Below are positions 1 to 5,823 of a stretch of 6,030 nucleotides of DNA, piece after piece. Position numbers and translations under genes: made by a program. The DNA is from Gammaproteobacteria bacterium (GTDB taxonomy: Bacteria; Pseudomonadota; Gammaproteobacteria; UBA1113). The notes beneath the pieces are model-generated. The model was not told the origin of the DNA and ran no database searches. It saw nothing but the letters and a program-made list of their open reading frames with translations. Each line of letters begins with the position of its first letter. Within the stretch, counting starts at the first letter, position 1. The stretch is from contig JAIELR010000151.1 of the NCBI GenBank assembly GCA_019752835.1, forward strand, positions 1 through 6,030. Direction: 5' to 3'.

Positions 1-1
1 G

Positions 2-2902
2 GCTCGACTGTTTGCAAAGTTGGCAGGAGCGATTATCTATGCGAATGACACTTATCGTGCTGAGCCGAGCATTCTTGCACGTAATCGGTTTGGACAATCG
101 AAGTTATGGGGTTATTCAATTTCGGGCGATTTACCTATTGTAGTGTTGTACATCAGTGATGAGGCCAATATTGATCTAGTGCGGCAGCTCATACAGGCTC
201 AGGCGTATTGGCGACAGAAAGGGTTGCTGGTTGATTTGGTGATCTTAAATGAGGAGGGGGTCAGTTACCGACAAATATTGCAAGATCAAGTCATGAGCTT
301 GATAAACGCTGTTGCTCCAATCGATCATGCGGGCAATATTTTTGCGCTGCTTGCCGAACAAATTCCGCTAGAAGATCGCATACTATTCGAGTCGCTAGCT
401 CGGGTTGTCCTTTCAGATAAACGCGGTTCATTAAGAGAGCAATTAAATCCTCATCCTCTTAAGCTCTCCACTACGCCATTACTCAATATCAGTAAGCCGC
501 CTTATCGGTTTGATAACCTTCAGCTTGTCGTACCCGAAAATTTACACTTTTTTAATGGACTCGGCGGATTTACGCCCGAGGGTGATGAATACATTATTCG
601 ATTGACCGAAGGAAATAGTGTACCAGCGCCTTGGATTAATGTTTTAGCCAATCCGAACTTTGGTACCTTGGTGTCTGAAAGTGGCCAAGCTTATACGTGG
701 ATAGAAAACGCTCATGAATTTCGATTGACCCCGTGGAATAATGATCCCGTCGAAGATAGATCGGGGGAAGCATTTTATCTGCGCGATGAGGAAACGGGAC
801 AGTTCTGGTCACCCACCGCACTACCCTGCCGTGGTCTGGGTGATTATCGAATTCGGCATGGTTTTGGTTACAGTGTGTTTGAGCATATTGAAAATGGAAT
901 TTACTCGGAACTGTCGATGTATGTGGCGTTGGATGCGCCCGTTAAATTTATGGTTTTGAGGGTGCGTAATGATTCTAAGCGTCCGCGTAAATTATCAGCC
1001 TTTGGCTATGTTGAATGGGTGTTAGGCGATTTGCGCTCTAAGAACCTGATGCACGTGGTCACTGCGCTCTCGCCCAGTGGTGCACTACTGGCACAAAATT
1101 ATTATAACACTGAGTTTGGTGAACGAACGGCCTTTTTTGATGCGGCAACAGAGGGTTTAGGCATAAACGCTAGGTCTATGACGGGGAGCCGATCTGAGTT
1201 TATAGGTCGCAATCGTACCTACCGAAATCCAGTCGCGTTGGAGCATATACATTTGTCTGGGCGTGCTGGTGCAGGACTGGATCCCTGTGGCGCCATTCAG
1301 TTCGTATTTGATTTAGCCGATGGACAGTCACGCGAGATTATCTTTACCTTAGGTGCGGGTCAAGATAGCCATGACGCCGATGTATTAGCGCAACGTTATC
1401 ATGGAACAGACGCTGCAACAGCCGCCCTCCAAGATATTCGCCAGTATTGGCGTAATACGTTGGGGGTGGTGCGGGTCACAACGCCTGATCCGGCTCTTGA
1501 TTTACTCGCCAATGGTTGGCTGCTTTATCAGACAATATCAAGTCGCTTGTGGGGGCGTAGCGGTTACTATCAATCATCAGGGGCCTTTGGCTTTCGTGAT
1601 CAATTGCAGGATGCGATGGCGTTGGTTCATACCAAGCCAGAATTATTACGCTCGCAGATATTATTGTGCGCATCGCGCCAATTTATTGAGGGTGATGTAC
1701 AGCATTGGTGGCATCCACCCGCAGGGCGCGGTGTGCGCACACGCTGCTCGGATGATTATTTGTGGTTACCATTTGCCATTTGTCGCTATGTTGAGACAAC
1801 GGGCGATATTGCGGTGCTTGATGAACAGATAGCCTTTTTAGAGGGGCGTCTGTTAAACGCGGATGAAGAGTCCTATTACGAGCTGCCGCTTATTAGCCAT
1901 GAACACGCCAGCATTTATCAACACTGTACGCGTGCTATTTTACATGGCTTGCAATTTGGCGAGCATGGTTTGCCCTTGATGGGATCCGGTGATTGGAATG
2001 ATGGGATGAATTTGGTCGGTGTAAAAGGGCGCGGCGAAAGTATTTGGCTAGGCTTTTTTCTGTATAGTGTGCTTAGCGATTTTGGTGTGTTAGCACGCCG
2101 TTATGATGATATTCCTTTTGCTGAACGTTGTGAGACAGAAAATATAAAATTGCAGCAAAATATAGAGCAAAATGGGTGGGATGGAGAATGGTACCGTCGT
2201 GCTTATTTTGACGATGGTACGCCATTAGGCTCAGCCAGTAATACTGAATGCCGCATAGATTCCATTGCCCAAAGTTGGGCGGTGTTATCAGGCGCGGCTG
2301 AAACGGCACGTGCTAAACAAGCCATGACGGCATTAAATCATTATTTGGTCAGGCGTAATGATGGTTTAGTTGCGTTATTAGATCCACCGTTTAATCGTTC
2401 GCTCCCCAGCCCAGGATATATTGAGGGTTATGTCCCCGGAATACGTGAAAACGGTGGGCAGTATACCCATGCCGCCACCTGGGTAGCGATGGCTTTTGCC
2501 GAATTGGGTGAAAATCAGCTTGCCTGGCAGGTGTTCAATATTCTTAACCCGATCAATCATGGTCGGACCCAGGCAGAAATAAGTACCTATAAGATTGAAC
2601 CCTATGTGGTTGCCGGTGATGTTTATAGTGTGGCACCACACATCGGTCACGGGGGGTGGAGCTGGTATACCGGCTCAGCGGGTTGGATGTATCGTCTTAT
2701 TATTGAATCGTTGCTGGGCATGCAGCTAGAAGATGGAAAACAATTGCGTATAACGCCCCATCTGCCGGAAGATTGGGATGGTTATACCCTGAGTTATCGT
2801 CATGGTGAAAAGATGTATCAAATTACGGTTAAACGTGATGTTATGGGAGTCAGCATAATGCTCGATGGTGTTAAGTTGGATAAAAATATCATCGAATTTT
2901 AG
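2..2902 (+). CDS. ndvB: Cyclic beta-1,2-glucan synthase-like protein (NdvB/Cgs family), C-terminal GH94 part; 5' end outside window
   Basis: The frame is open from base 2, so the gene begins upstream. The TTG at 20 is internal, because the residues before it (ARLFAK) continue the family sequence. About 966 residues are present; full NdvB/Cgs proteins are near 2800 residues, with membrane glycosyltransferase and glycoside-hydrolase-like domains before this part. Numbering from base 2: a linker region typical of NdvB (YAND..RAEPSILARNR, GYSISGDLPIV) comes first. A GH94 beta-sandwich starts near residue 183 (FFNGLGGF, TLVSESGQAYTW, RLTPWNNDP). An (alpha/alpha)6 barrel follows with FGFRDQLQDAM (531-539), GRGVRTRCSDDYLWLP, GSGDWNDGMN (DWND at 664-667, the position of the GH94 catalytic acid) and HGGWSWYTGSAGW (W886-W895). 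All expected motifs are intact and no frameshift is visible. In Brucella Cgs the C-terminal GH94 domain trims glucan chain length by phosphorolysis before cyclisation, so that role is inferred here. Stop is TAG. A stand-alone GH94 phosphorylase cannot be fully excluded without the upstream sequence. Confidence 0.9.
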   Translation, partial: ARLFAKLAGAIIYANDTYRAEPSILARNRFGQSKLWGYSISGDLPIVVLYISDEANIDLVRQLIQAQAYWRQKGLLVDLVILNEEGVSYRQILQDQVMSLINAVAPIDHAGNIFALLAEQIPLEDRILFESLARVVLSDKRGSLREQLNPHPLKLSTTPLLNISKPPYRFDNLQLVVPENLHFFNGLGGFTPEGDEYIIRLTEGNSVPAPWINVLANPNFGTLVSESGQAYTWIENAHEFRLTPWNNDPVEDRSGEAFYLRDEETGQFWSPTALPCRGLGDYRIRHGFGYSVFEHIENGIYSELSMYVALDAPVKFMVLRVRNDSKRPRKLSAFGYVEWVLGDLRSKNLMHVVTALSPSGALLAQNYYNTEFGERTAFFDAATEGLGINARSMTGSRSEFIGRNRTYRNPVALEHIHLSGRAGAGLDPCGAIQFVFDLADGQSREIIFTLGAGQDSHDADVLAQRYHGTDAATAALQDIRQYWRNTLGVVRVTTPDPALDLLANGWLLYQTISSRLWGRSGYYQSSGAFGFRDQLQDAMALVHTKPELLRSQILLCASRQFIEGDVQHWWHPPAGRGVRTRCSDDYLWLPFAICRYVETTGDIAVLDEQIAFLEGRLLNADEESYYELPLISHEHASIYQHCTRAILHGLQFGEHGLPLMGSGDWNDGMNLVGVKGRGESIWLGFFLYSVLSDFGVLARRYDDIPFAERCETENIKLQQNIEQNGWDGEWYRRAYFDDGTPLGSASNTECRIDSIAQSWAVLSGAAETARAKQAMTALNHYLVRRNDGLVALLDPPFNRSLPSPGYIEGYVPGIRENGGQYTHAATWVAMAFAELGENQLAWQVFNILNPINHGRTQAEISTYKIEPYVVAGDVYSVAPHIGHGGWSWYTGSAGWMYRLIIESLLGMQLEDGKQLRITPHLPEDWDGYTLSYRHGEKMYQITVKRDVMGVSIMLDGVKLDKNIIEF

Positions 2903-3098
2903 AATAAAAACGTGGCTAGTGATACGAGGTATTGAGACAGGTATTTTTTCTAATGATATCGAAAGGATTACCTGTTTCTATAAGGAATTATCCACCAGTT
3001 CGTTCTTGTAAAGTGTCTCGGATGTCTTTTCTTTGATACTACAAAGACTTGCTTTCTCCCAAAAAACAGCAATAATAAGATTCCATTAACGAGGTCAC

Positions 3099-3133
3099 GC
3101 CGAAAAATTGGCAGGAAAGCCAATTTTGACGGC
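3099..3133. other. Stem-loop in the porin upstream region
   Basis: A perfect 9-bp stem, AAAATTGGC (3104-3112) with GCCAATTTT (3119-3127), closes a 6-base loop. It is extended by an outer GCCG/CGGC pairing (3099-3102 with 3130-3133) across a small internal loop. A run of four T lies inside the right arm on the + strand, and five T occur at the equivalent place on the - strand. It could end ndvB transcription, sit in the porin mRNA leader, or be part of a dispersed repeat. The sequence alone does not decide. Confidence 0.5.
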
Positions 3134-3140
3134 TTCAAAC

Positions 3141-3155
3141 CGCCCCGAAGGGGCG
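3141..3155. other. GC-rich short stem-loop
   Basis: CGCCCC (3141-3146) and GGGCG preceded by G (GGGGCG, 3150-3155) form a 6-bp all-GC stem with a GAA loop. It lies 66 bases before the porin start codon and only 7 bases after the larger stem-loop. No T tract follows, so it is unlikely to be an intrinsic terminator by itself. A leader structure or a REP-like repeat unit is possible. Confidence 0.45.
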
Positions 3156-3206
3156 AGGGCCATGAATGACCCGAGTCAGAATTGAAGTGTGCTGAGTATA
3201 AACAAC

Positions 3207-3211
3207 AAGGA
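3207..3211 (+). promoter_or_regulatory. Ribosome binding site of the porin gene
   Basis: AAGGA lies 9 bases before the ATG at 3221. This site fixes the start: the frame is open back to an earlier ATG at 3182, but that one has no such site and would put 13 non-signal residues ahead of a good signal peptide. Confidence 0.7.
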
Positions 3212-3220
3212 ATATGTTTC

Positions 3221-4246
3221 ATGCGGACGAAAATCACATTAGCATTGGTTACGATTGGTATGTGTGCAACTGCATTTGCAGGGGCGCCAGGTAATAATAT
3301 GCTAGTACCCACGGGAACACCCGTCATTGCGCCAGACAGCACTGGTGCATGGAGTTTTGGTTTAGAGGCATTGTATATGATGTCTAATACTAATTTTCAA
3401 TATGCATCAACCGGCAACACGTCACTCTTAGCCCCACCCGCCCCTGAGGATGTGCATAACCAGTCTGTTACGAATGATTGGAATTGGGGCATTGAAGCAG
3501 ATGTGAGTTATTTATTTCCAGGCAGCAGTCGTGATGTGAGTGCATCTTATACCTATTTAGATCAAGATGGTGATGATTCAGTAGATGGAGCTCCATTGAC
3601 TATCCATGGCATAAACCGTCCTACCTTTACAACCTTTGCCAATGAAGCTACCGGTGATGTTGATCAAACACTAAATGCCGCAACATTGACGTTTGGCCAG
3701 TTGTTAACCATTGGTAATCATTTATCTTTGCACCCATTTGGCGGTGTACAATTTGCAGATATTGATACTACCAATAAAGCCGCATATTACACTGAATTCC
3801 CCGGACCTGGCGACGAATTTGAAATAGGTAACTACAAAAGTACCAGTGATTTTGTCGGGGTAGGCCCACGCGCGGGTATCGATACAACGGTTCATTTAAA
3901 TGACAACTTCTCTGTTGTAGGCACCTTCGCAGGGGCATTATTGGTTGGTAGCATGAGTTCCGAATTTGATTACAATCGTGGATTTATCCCCAATTTTGAA
4001 AGCGACTTCGATAATGACAGTTACACAGCAGTGGTTCCTGAGTTGGATGCTAAAGTTGGTTTAGATTACATGCATGCGTTTAATTCAAGCACATCCATGA
4101 ACATTCAATTAGGCTATGAGTTCGTTGACTATTTTAACGCCGAAGAGAATGATGCAAGGAATTCATGGACGACTAACAGCAGCAACAATTCAACAGATTT
4201 CAGTTATAACGGACCGTATCTGAGATTGCAGGTAAATATTGCGTGA
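3221..4246 (+). CDS. Lpg1974-family (Legionella_OMP type) pore-forming outer membrane protein
   Basis: The product is 341 residues. The ATG at 3221 is chosen because AAGGA precedes it and because the protein then opens with a classical signal peptide (MRTK, a hydrophobic core, then AFA), with likely signal peptidase I cleavage after residue 20 to give GAPGNN. The mature part has the outer-membrane beta-barrel pattern: short amphipathic strands split by Asp/Asn/Ser/Gly-rich loops (DQDGDDSVDG; the NSWTTNSSNNSTDF stretch near the end), no long hydrophobic helix and no cysteine. Start (GAWSFGLEALYM), centre (HPFGGVQFADID; GVGPRAGID) and end (GPYLRLQVNIA) look like the Lpg1974/Legionella MOMP-like porins. 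The chain ends in Ala rather than the usual terminal aromatic residue. It probably forms a diffusion pore in the outer membrane. Bases 3672-3865 are repeated downstream at 5837-6030, so the gene is linked to a truncated paralogue. It appears monocistronic, with a terminator 28 bases after its stop. Confidence 0.88.
   Translation: MRTKITLALVTIGMCATAFAGAPGNNMLVPTGTPVIAPDSTGAWSFGLEALYMMSNTNFQYASTGNTSLLAPPAPEDVHNQSVTNDWNWGIEADVSYLFPGSSRDVSASYTYLDQDGDDSVDGAPLTIHGINRPTFTTFANEATGDVDQTLNAATLTFGQLLTIGNHLSLHPFGGVQFADIDTTNKAAYYTEFPGPGDEFEIGNYKSTSDFVGVGPRAGIDTTVHLNDNFSVVGTFAGALLVGSMSSEFDYNRGFIPNFESDFDNDSYTAVVPELDAKVGLDYMHAFNSSTSMNIQLGYEFVDYFNAEENDARNSWTTNSSNNSTDFSYNGPYLRLQVNIA
3672..3865 (+). repeat. Direct repeat, left copy (inside the intact porin gene)
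   Basis: This segment encodes porin residues ~151-215 and aligns without any gap to 5837-6030 at a constant offset of 2165. By hand count 168 of 194 bases match (about 87%), and 53 of 65 encoded residues are identical. The alignment starts with a 12-base identical run, TAAATGCCGCAA. The right end of the repeat is set only by the window edge, so its true length is unknown. Confidence 0.9.
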
Positions 4247-4273
4247 TTTGTTAAGATTAGCTGCAATTTGTTT

Positions 4274-4303
4274 TTTAAACCCGTCGAATTCGACGGGTTT
4301 AAA
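4274..4303. terminator. Intrinsic terminator after the porin gene
   Basis: This is a perfect 30-base palindrome centred on GAATTC, with arms TTTAAACCCGTCGAA and TTCGACGGGTTTAAA. In RNA it would form AAACCCGTCG paired with CGACGGGTTT around an AATT loop. It lies 28 bases after the porin stop. The downstream U run is only three bases, so termination may be moderate. The symmetry allows action on either strand. Confidence 0.7.
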
Positions 4304-4417
4304 CGTTAAGCCTCTGTGGTTAAGGTTTTATTGTGCGAAGTGGCTTTGTACGTACTTGTTTCCAATAGAGTTATCATTAGTTAATTTTTTATAACGAGTC
4401 CATAATCAGTTTTGGGA

Positions 4418-4450
4418 TTGTTTATAATCAAAAGTCGCCATTATAAACAA
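4418..4450. repeat. 11-bp inverted repeat
   Basis: TTGTTTATAAT (4418-4428) and ATTATAAACAA (4440-4450) are perfect reverse complements separated by 11 bases (CAAAAGTCGCC). No T tract follows on the + strand. It could be a binding site for a dimeric regulator, a hairpin, or a boundary of the acquired segment. Confidence 0.5.
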
Positions 4451-4510
4451 AAAATAATAAAAAAGAACCTGTTAGAAGATGACAGGTAGGGCTAACGAAT
4501 ATCAATTTTA

Positions 4511-4557
4511 TATAAATATATAGAATTTTTATAATTATTATCTATAAATATATAGAA
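4511..4557. repeat. Pair of 15-bp direct repeats, candidate operators of mmpAB
   Basis: TATAAATATATAGAA occurs exactly at 4511-4525 and again at 4543-4557. The starts are 32 bp apart, close to three helical turns, so both would face the same side of the DNA. They lie upstream of the -35 region of the mmpAB promoter. Autoregulation by the HTH protein MmpA is the natural hypothesis. The low complexity of the A/T background lowers the weight of each single match, but a 15-bp exact repeat is unlikely to be accidental. Confidence 0.5.
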
Positions 4558-4572
4558 AAAATTTTAATAAAT

Positions 4573-4602
4573 TCTACATATTTATGATATTTATGCTATA
4601 AT
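4573..4602 (+). promoter_or_regulatory. Sigma-70-type extended -10 promoter of mmpAB
   Basis: The -10 element is a consensus TATAAT (4597-4602), preceded by TGC (4594-4596) to give an extended -10. A TCTACA (4573-4578) at 18 bp spacing matches TTGACA at four of six positions. Transcription should begin near 4609, leaving a leader of roughly 29 bases before the mmpA ATG. The spacer is filled by a tandem 9-bp repeat, which suggests repressor occupancy. Confidence 0.65.
4578..4595. repeat. Tandem 9-bp repeat in the promoter spacer
   Basis: ATATTTATG occurs twice head to tail (4578-4586 and 4587-4595), exactly between the -35 and -10 elements. It overlaps the last base of the -35 and the TG of the extended -10. 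Eight of its nine bases match the reverse complement of the upstream TATAAATAT core. A protein bound here would block RNA polymerase directly. Confidence 0.55.
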
Positions 4603-4609
4603 TTTAACA

Positions 4610-4622
4610 TATATATTTATAT
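4610..4622. repeat. Inverted copy of the candidate operator near the transcription start
   Basis: TATATATTTATAT is the exact reverse complement of ATATAAATATATA at 4510-4522. It falls at or just after the predicted transcription start, before the mmpA start codon. A/T-rich composition makes chance a real possibility. Confidence 0.4.
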
Positions 4623-4637
4623 GGAATTATAAAAATC

Positions 4638-5234
4638 ATGAAAAAACAATGGCTTGCAATAAGTCAGCTCGATAGGCAATTTAATGAGTGGCAAGCTATT
4701 AATGCTAAATATAAAAGGCCAAGAGCAGGATGGGTAAAAACAATCAGGGCAGCCTTGTCGCTGACTACAGAACAACTAGCTAGTAGAATTGGTGTGAAAG
4801 GAGGCCGCATATCTCAGCTTGAAAAAGCCGAAGTTGAGGACGCAGTGACATTACGCGCACTTAGAGAGGTGGGAGAAGCTCTTAATTGCGAGTTGGTATA
4901 TGCACTTGTACCTAAAAATTCCTTAACCTTAAGCAATATTATTAAAAAAAGGGCAGAACAAGTTGCTGAAGAAAAAATGAATACGGTTGCTCATTTGATG
5001 TCCTTAGAGGCACAAGCTCTTAGCAAAGAAGCATTAAATGAACAAAAACATGAACTTGCTAAGCAGCTAACTGAAAATTTTGATAAAAATTTATGGGTTA
5101 GTAATGAATTGGTTCAAGGTATAGCTAAAGTACTTGCCCAAGAGCGTCAAGCCAAGAAAAAACAACATTCTAGTAAACTAGCTAAAAACATTATAAATTC
5201 TTTATTAGAAAAAGACTCTAAGAGAAACCTATGA
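4638..5234 (+). CDS. mmpA: Mobile mystery protein A, XRE-type HTH regulator
   Basis: The product is 198 residues and matches the TIGR02612-type 'mobile mystery protein A' in order of motifs: an N-terminal LDRQFNEW segment, the RPRAGWVKTIRAAL entry (28-40), and an HTH_3-like domain at about 34-88 (LTTEQLASRIGV, then RISQLEKAE with the recognition helix, then VTLRALREVGEALNCELVYALVP). Next comes an RAEQVAEEKMNTVAHLMSLEAQAL helix ending near LW153. The usual family length as I recall it is about 150 residues and ends near that LW, so residues 154-198 form an extra Lys/Glu/Gln-rich helical tail. The ATG at 4638 is the first possible start after an in-frame stop at 4630-4632; a weak GGAA (4623-4626) precedes it. 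It overlaps mmpB by ATGA. It probably binds the repeats in front of the operon and may act as antitoxin or regulator for the Fic partner. This role is inferred, not established. Base use is A/T-richer than in the porin and ndvB genes, consistent with transfer. Confidence 0.88.
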   Translation: MKKQWLAISQLDRQFNEWQAINAKYKRPRAGWVKTIRAALSLTTEQLASRIGVKGGRISQLEKAEVEDAVTLRALREVGEALNCELVYALVPKNSLTLSNIIKKRAEQVAEEKMNTVAHLMSLEAQALSKEALNEQKHELAKQLTENFDKNLWVSNELVQGIAKVLAQERQAKKKQHSSKLAKNIINSLLEKDSKRNL

Positions 5235-5821
5235 TGAACTTTATCTATCCACCTGGTGCCACACCTATAGATCCAGATGAAGCAGAAGGTTTAAAACCTA
5301 TGCATATTACAATACAAAGTCAATTAGATGAATGGGAGGCTAATAATATACTCAACGCAGAAAATTGGGCTTTTTCAAATAAAAAGCATCCAGATTTTTT
5401 ATCTATACCCTTTATTTGCCAGCTTCACAGAAAAATGTTTGATGAGACATGGCATTGGGCAGGAAAGTTTCGTAAAACCGAGAAAAATATAGGAAAAACT
5501 TTGGCTAGTTATGTTTCCACTGATTTAAAAAATTTATTAGATGATATCAAATATCAACTTGAACAACATTCTTATCCAATAGATGAAATTGCATACCGTT
5601 TTCATCATCGACTAGTTTCAATTCACCCGTTTCCCAATGGGAACGGCCGTCATGCTCGTTTAATGACCGATATATTGCTTGTACAGGTTGGCCAGCCTCG
5701 TTTTAGTTGGGGAAGAATCCAGCTTAGCGATGCAAATATGGTACGTAAACAATACATTGACGCTCTAAAATGTGCTGATAATCTTAATTATAAGCTTTTA
5801 GCGGAATTTGTACGAACCTAA
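5231..5821 (+). CDS. mmpB: Mobile mystery protein B, Fic-domain protein
   Basis: The product is 196 residues, full length for the TIGR02613-type 'mobile mystery protein B'. Characteristic family segments are YPPGATPIDPDEAEGL (6-21), HITIQSQLDEWEANNI (25-40), the Fic flap region WHWAGKFRKTEKNIG (74-88), RFHHRLVSIHPFPNGNGRHARLM (123-145) and WGRIQLSDA (160-168). Fic enzymes transfer a nucleotide or related group from a cofactor to a target hydroxyl, commonly AMPylation. The catalytic His is H132, with anion-hole and phosphate-binding G137, N138, G139, R140 and R143. N136 stands where the canonical HPFx(D/E)GNGRxxR motif has the Mg-binding acid; I recall this Asn as usual for the MmpB family. 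No clean (S/T)xxxE(G/N) inhibitory motif is seen: S30-QLD-E34 is followed by W. The start overlaps the mmpA stop (ATGA), implying translational coupling. ATG 5234 is an equally possible start giving one residue less. The substrate is unknown. It ends 15 bases before porin-homologous DNA. Confidence 0.9.
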   Translation: MMNFIYPPGATPIDPDEAEGLKPMHITIQSQLDEWEANNILNAENWAFSNKKHPDFLSIPFICQLHRKMFDETWHWAGKFRKTEKNIGKTLASYVSTDLKNLLDDIKYQLEQHSYPIDEIAYRFHHRLVSIHPFPNGNGRHARLMTDILLVQVGQPRFSWGRIQLSDANMVRKQYIDALKCADNLNYKLLAEFVRT

Positions 5822-5823
5822 AA

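Larger units (their letters stand above)
2903..3220. other. Intergenic region between ndvB-like gene and porin gene
   Basis: I see no convincing gene in these 318 bases. The main content is two stem-loops at 3099-3133 and 3141-3155. A 7-bp inverted repeat (ACAGGTA at 2937-2943, TACCTGT at 2969-2975) has a 25-base loop and is too weak to call as the ndvB terminator. A weak sigma-70-like pair, TTGCTT (3049-3054) and TAATAA (3073-3078) with 18-bp spacing, could drive the porin gene. It would give a leader of about 135 bases carrying both stem-loops, but the -35 match is poor and I do not call it as a promoter. Confidence 0.6.
4304..4637. other. AT-rich intergenic region upstream of mmpAB
   Basis: No coding region is visible. 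The second half (about 4497-4637) is almost pure A/T, much richer than the porin or ndvB genes. It holds an 11-bp inverted repeat (4418-4450), a small ACCTGT/ACAGGT hairpin (4467-4487), the mmpAB promoter (4573-4602) and repeated TATAAATATATA-like motifs (4511-4622). I find no remnant of a porin 5' half here, which matters for how the downstream porin fragment arose. Confidence 0.6.

Noticed and set aside
20..22. TTG at 20 as the start of the GH94 gene
   Set aside because: The frame is open to base 2 and the preceding residues fit the family; the protein family is far longer, so the gene starts outside the window.
1401..1832. 143-codon + strand frame, and other frames at 741-959, 636-821(-), 1476-1673(-), 2073-2309(-), 2378-2650(-) inside the ndvB-like gene
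   Set aside because: All lie within a strongly supported GH94 coding region in other frames and show no family features.
2937..2975. ACAGGTA/TACCTGT inverted repeat as ndvB terminator
   Set aside because: Only 7 bp of stem, a 25-base loop and a three-T tail; too weak to call.
3182..3220. Earlier ATG at 3182 as porin start
   Set aside because: It lacks a good ribosome binding site and adds a 13-residue polar stretch before a complete signal peptide that starts at 3221 behind AAGGA.
2968..3342. 124-codon open frame on the - strand across the porin upstream region
   Set aside because: It overlaps the porin 5' end, has no recognisable domain and no supporting start signals; its openness is noted only in the hairpin finding.
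4423..4428. TATAAT as a second promoter -10
   Set aside because: No -35-like sequence at 16-18 bp upstream, and the hexamer is part of the 11-bp inverted repeat.
4467..4487. ACCTGT/ACAGGT hairpin upstream of mmpAB
   Set aside because: A 6-bp stem with a 9-base loop and no T tract; short enough to be chance.
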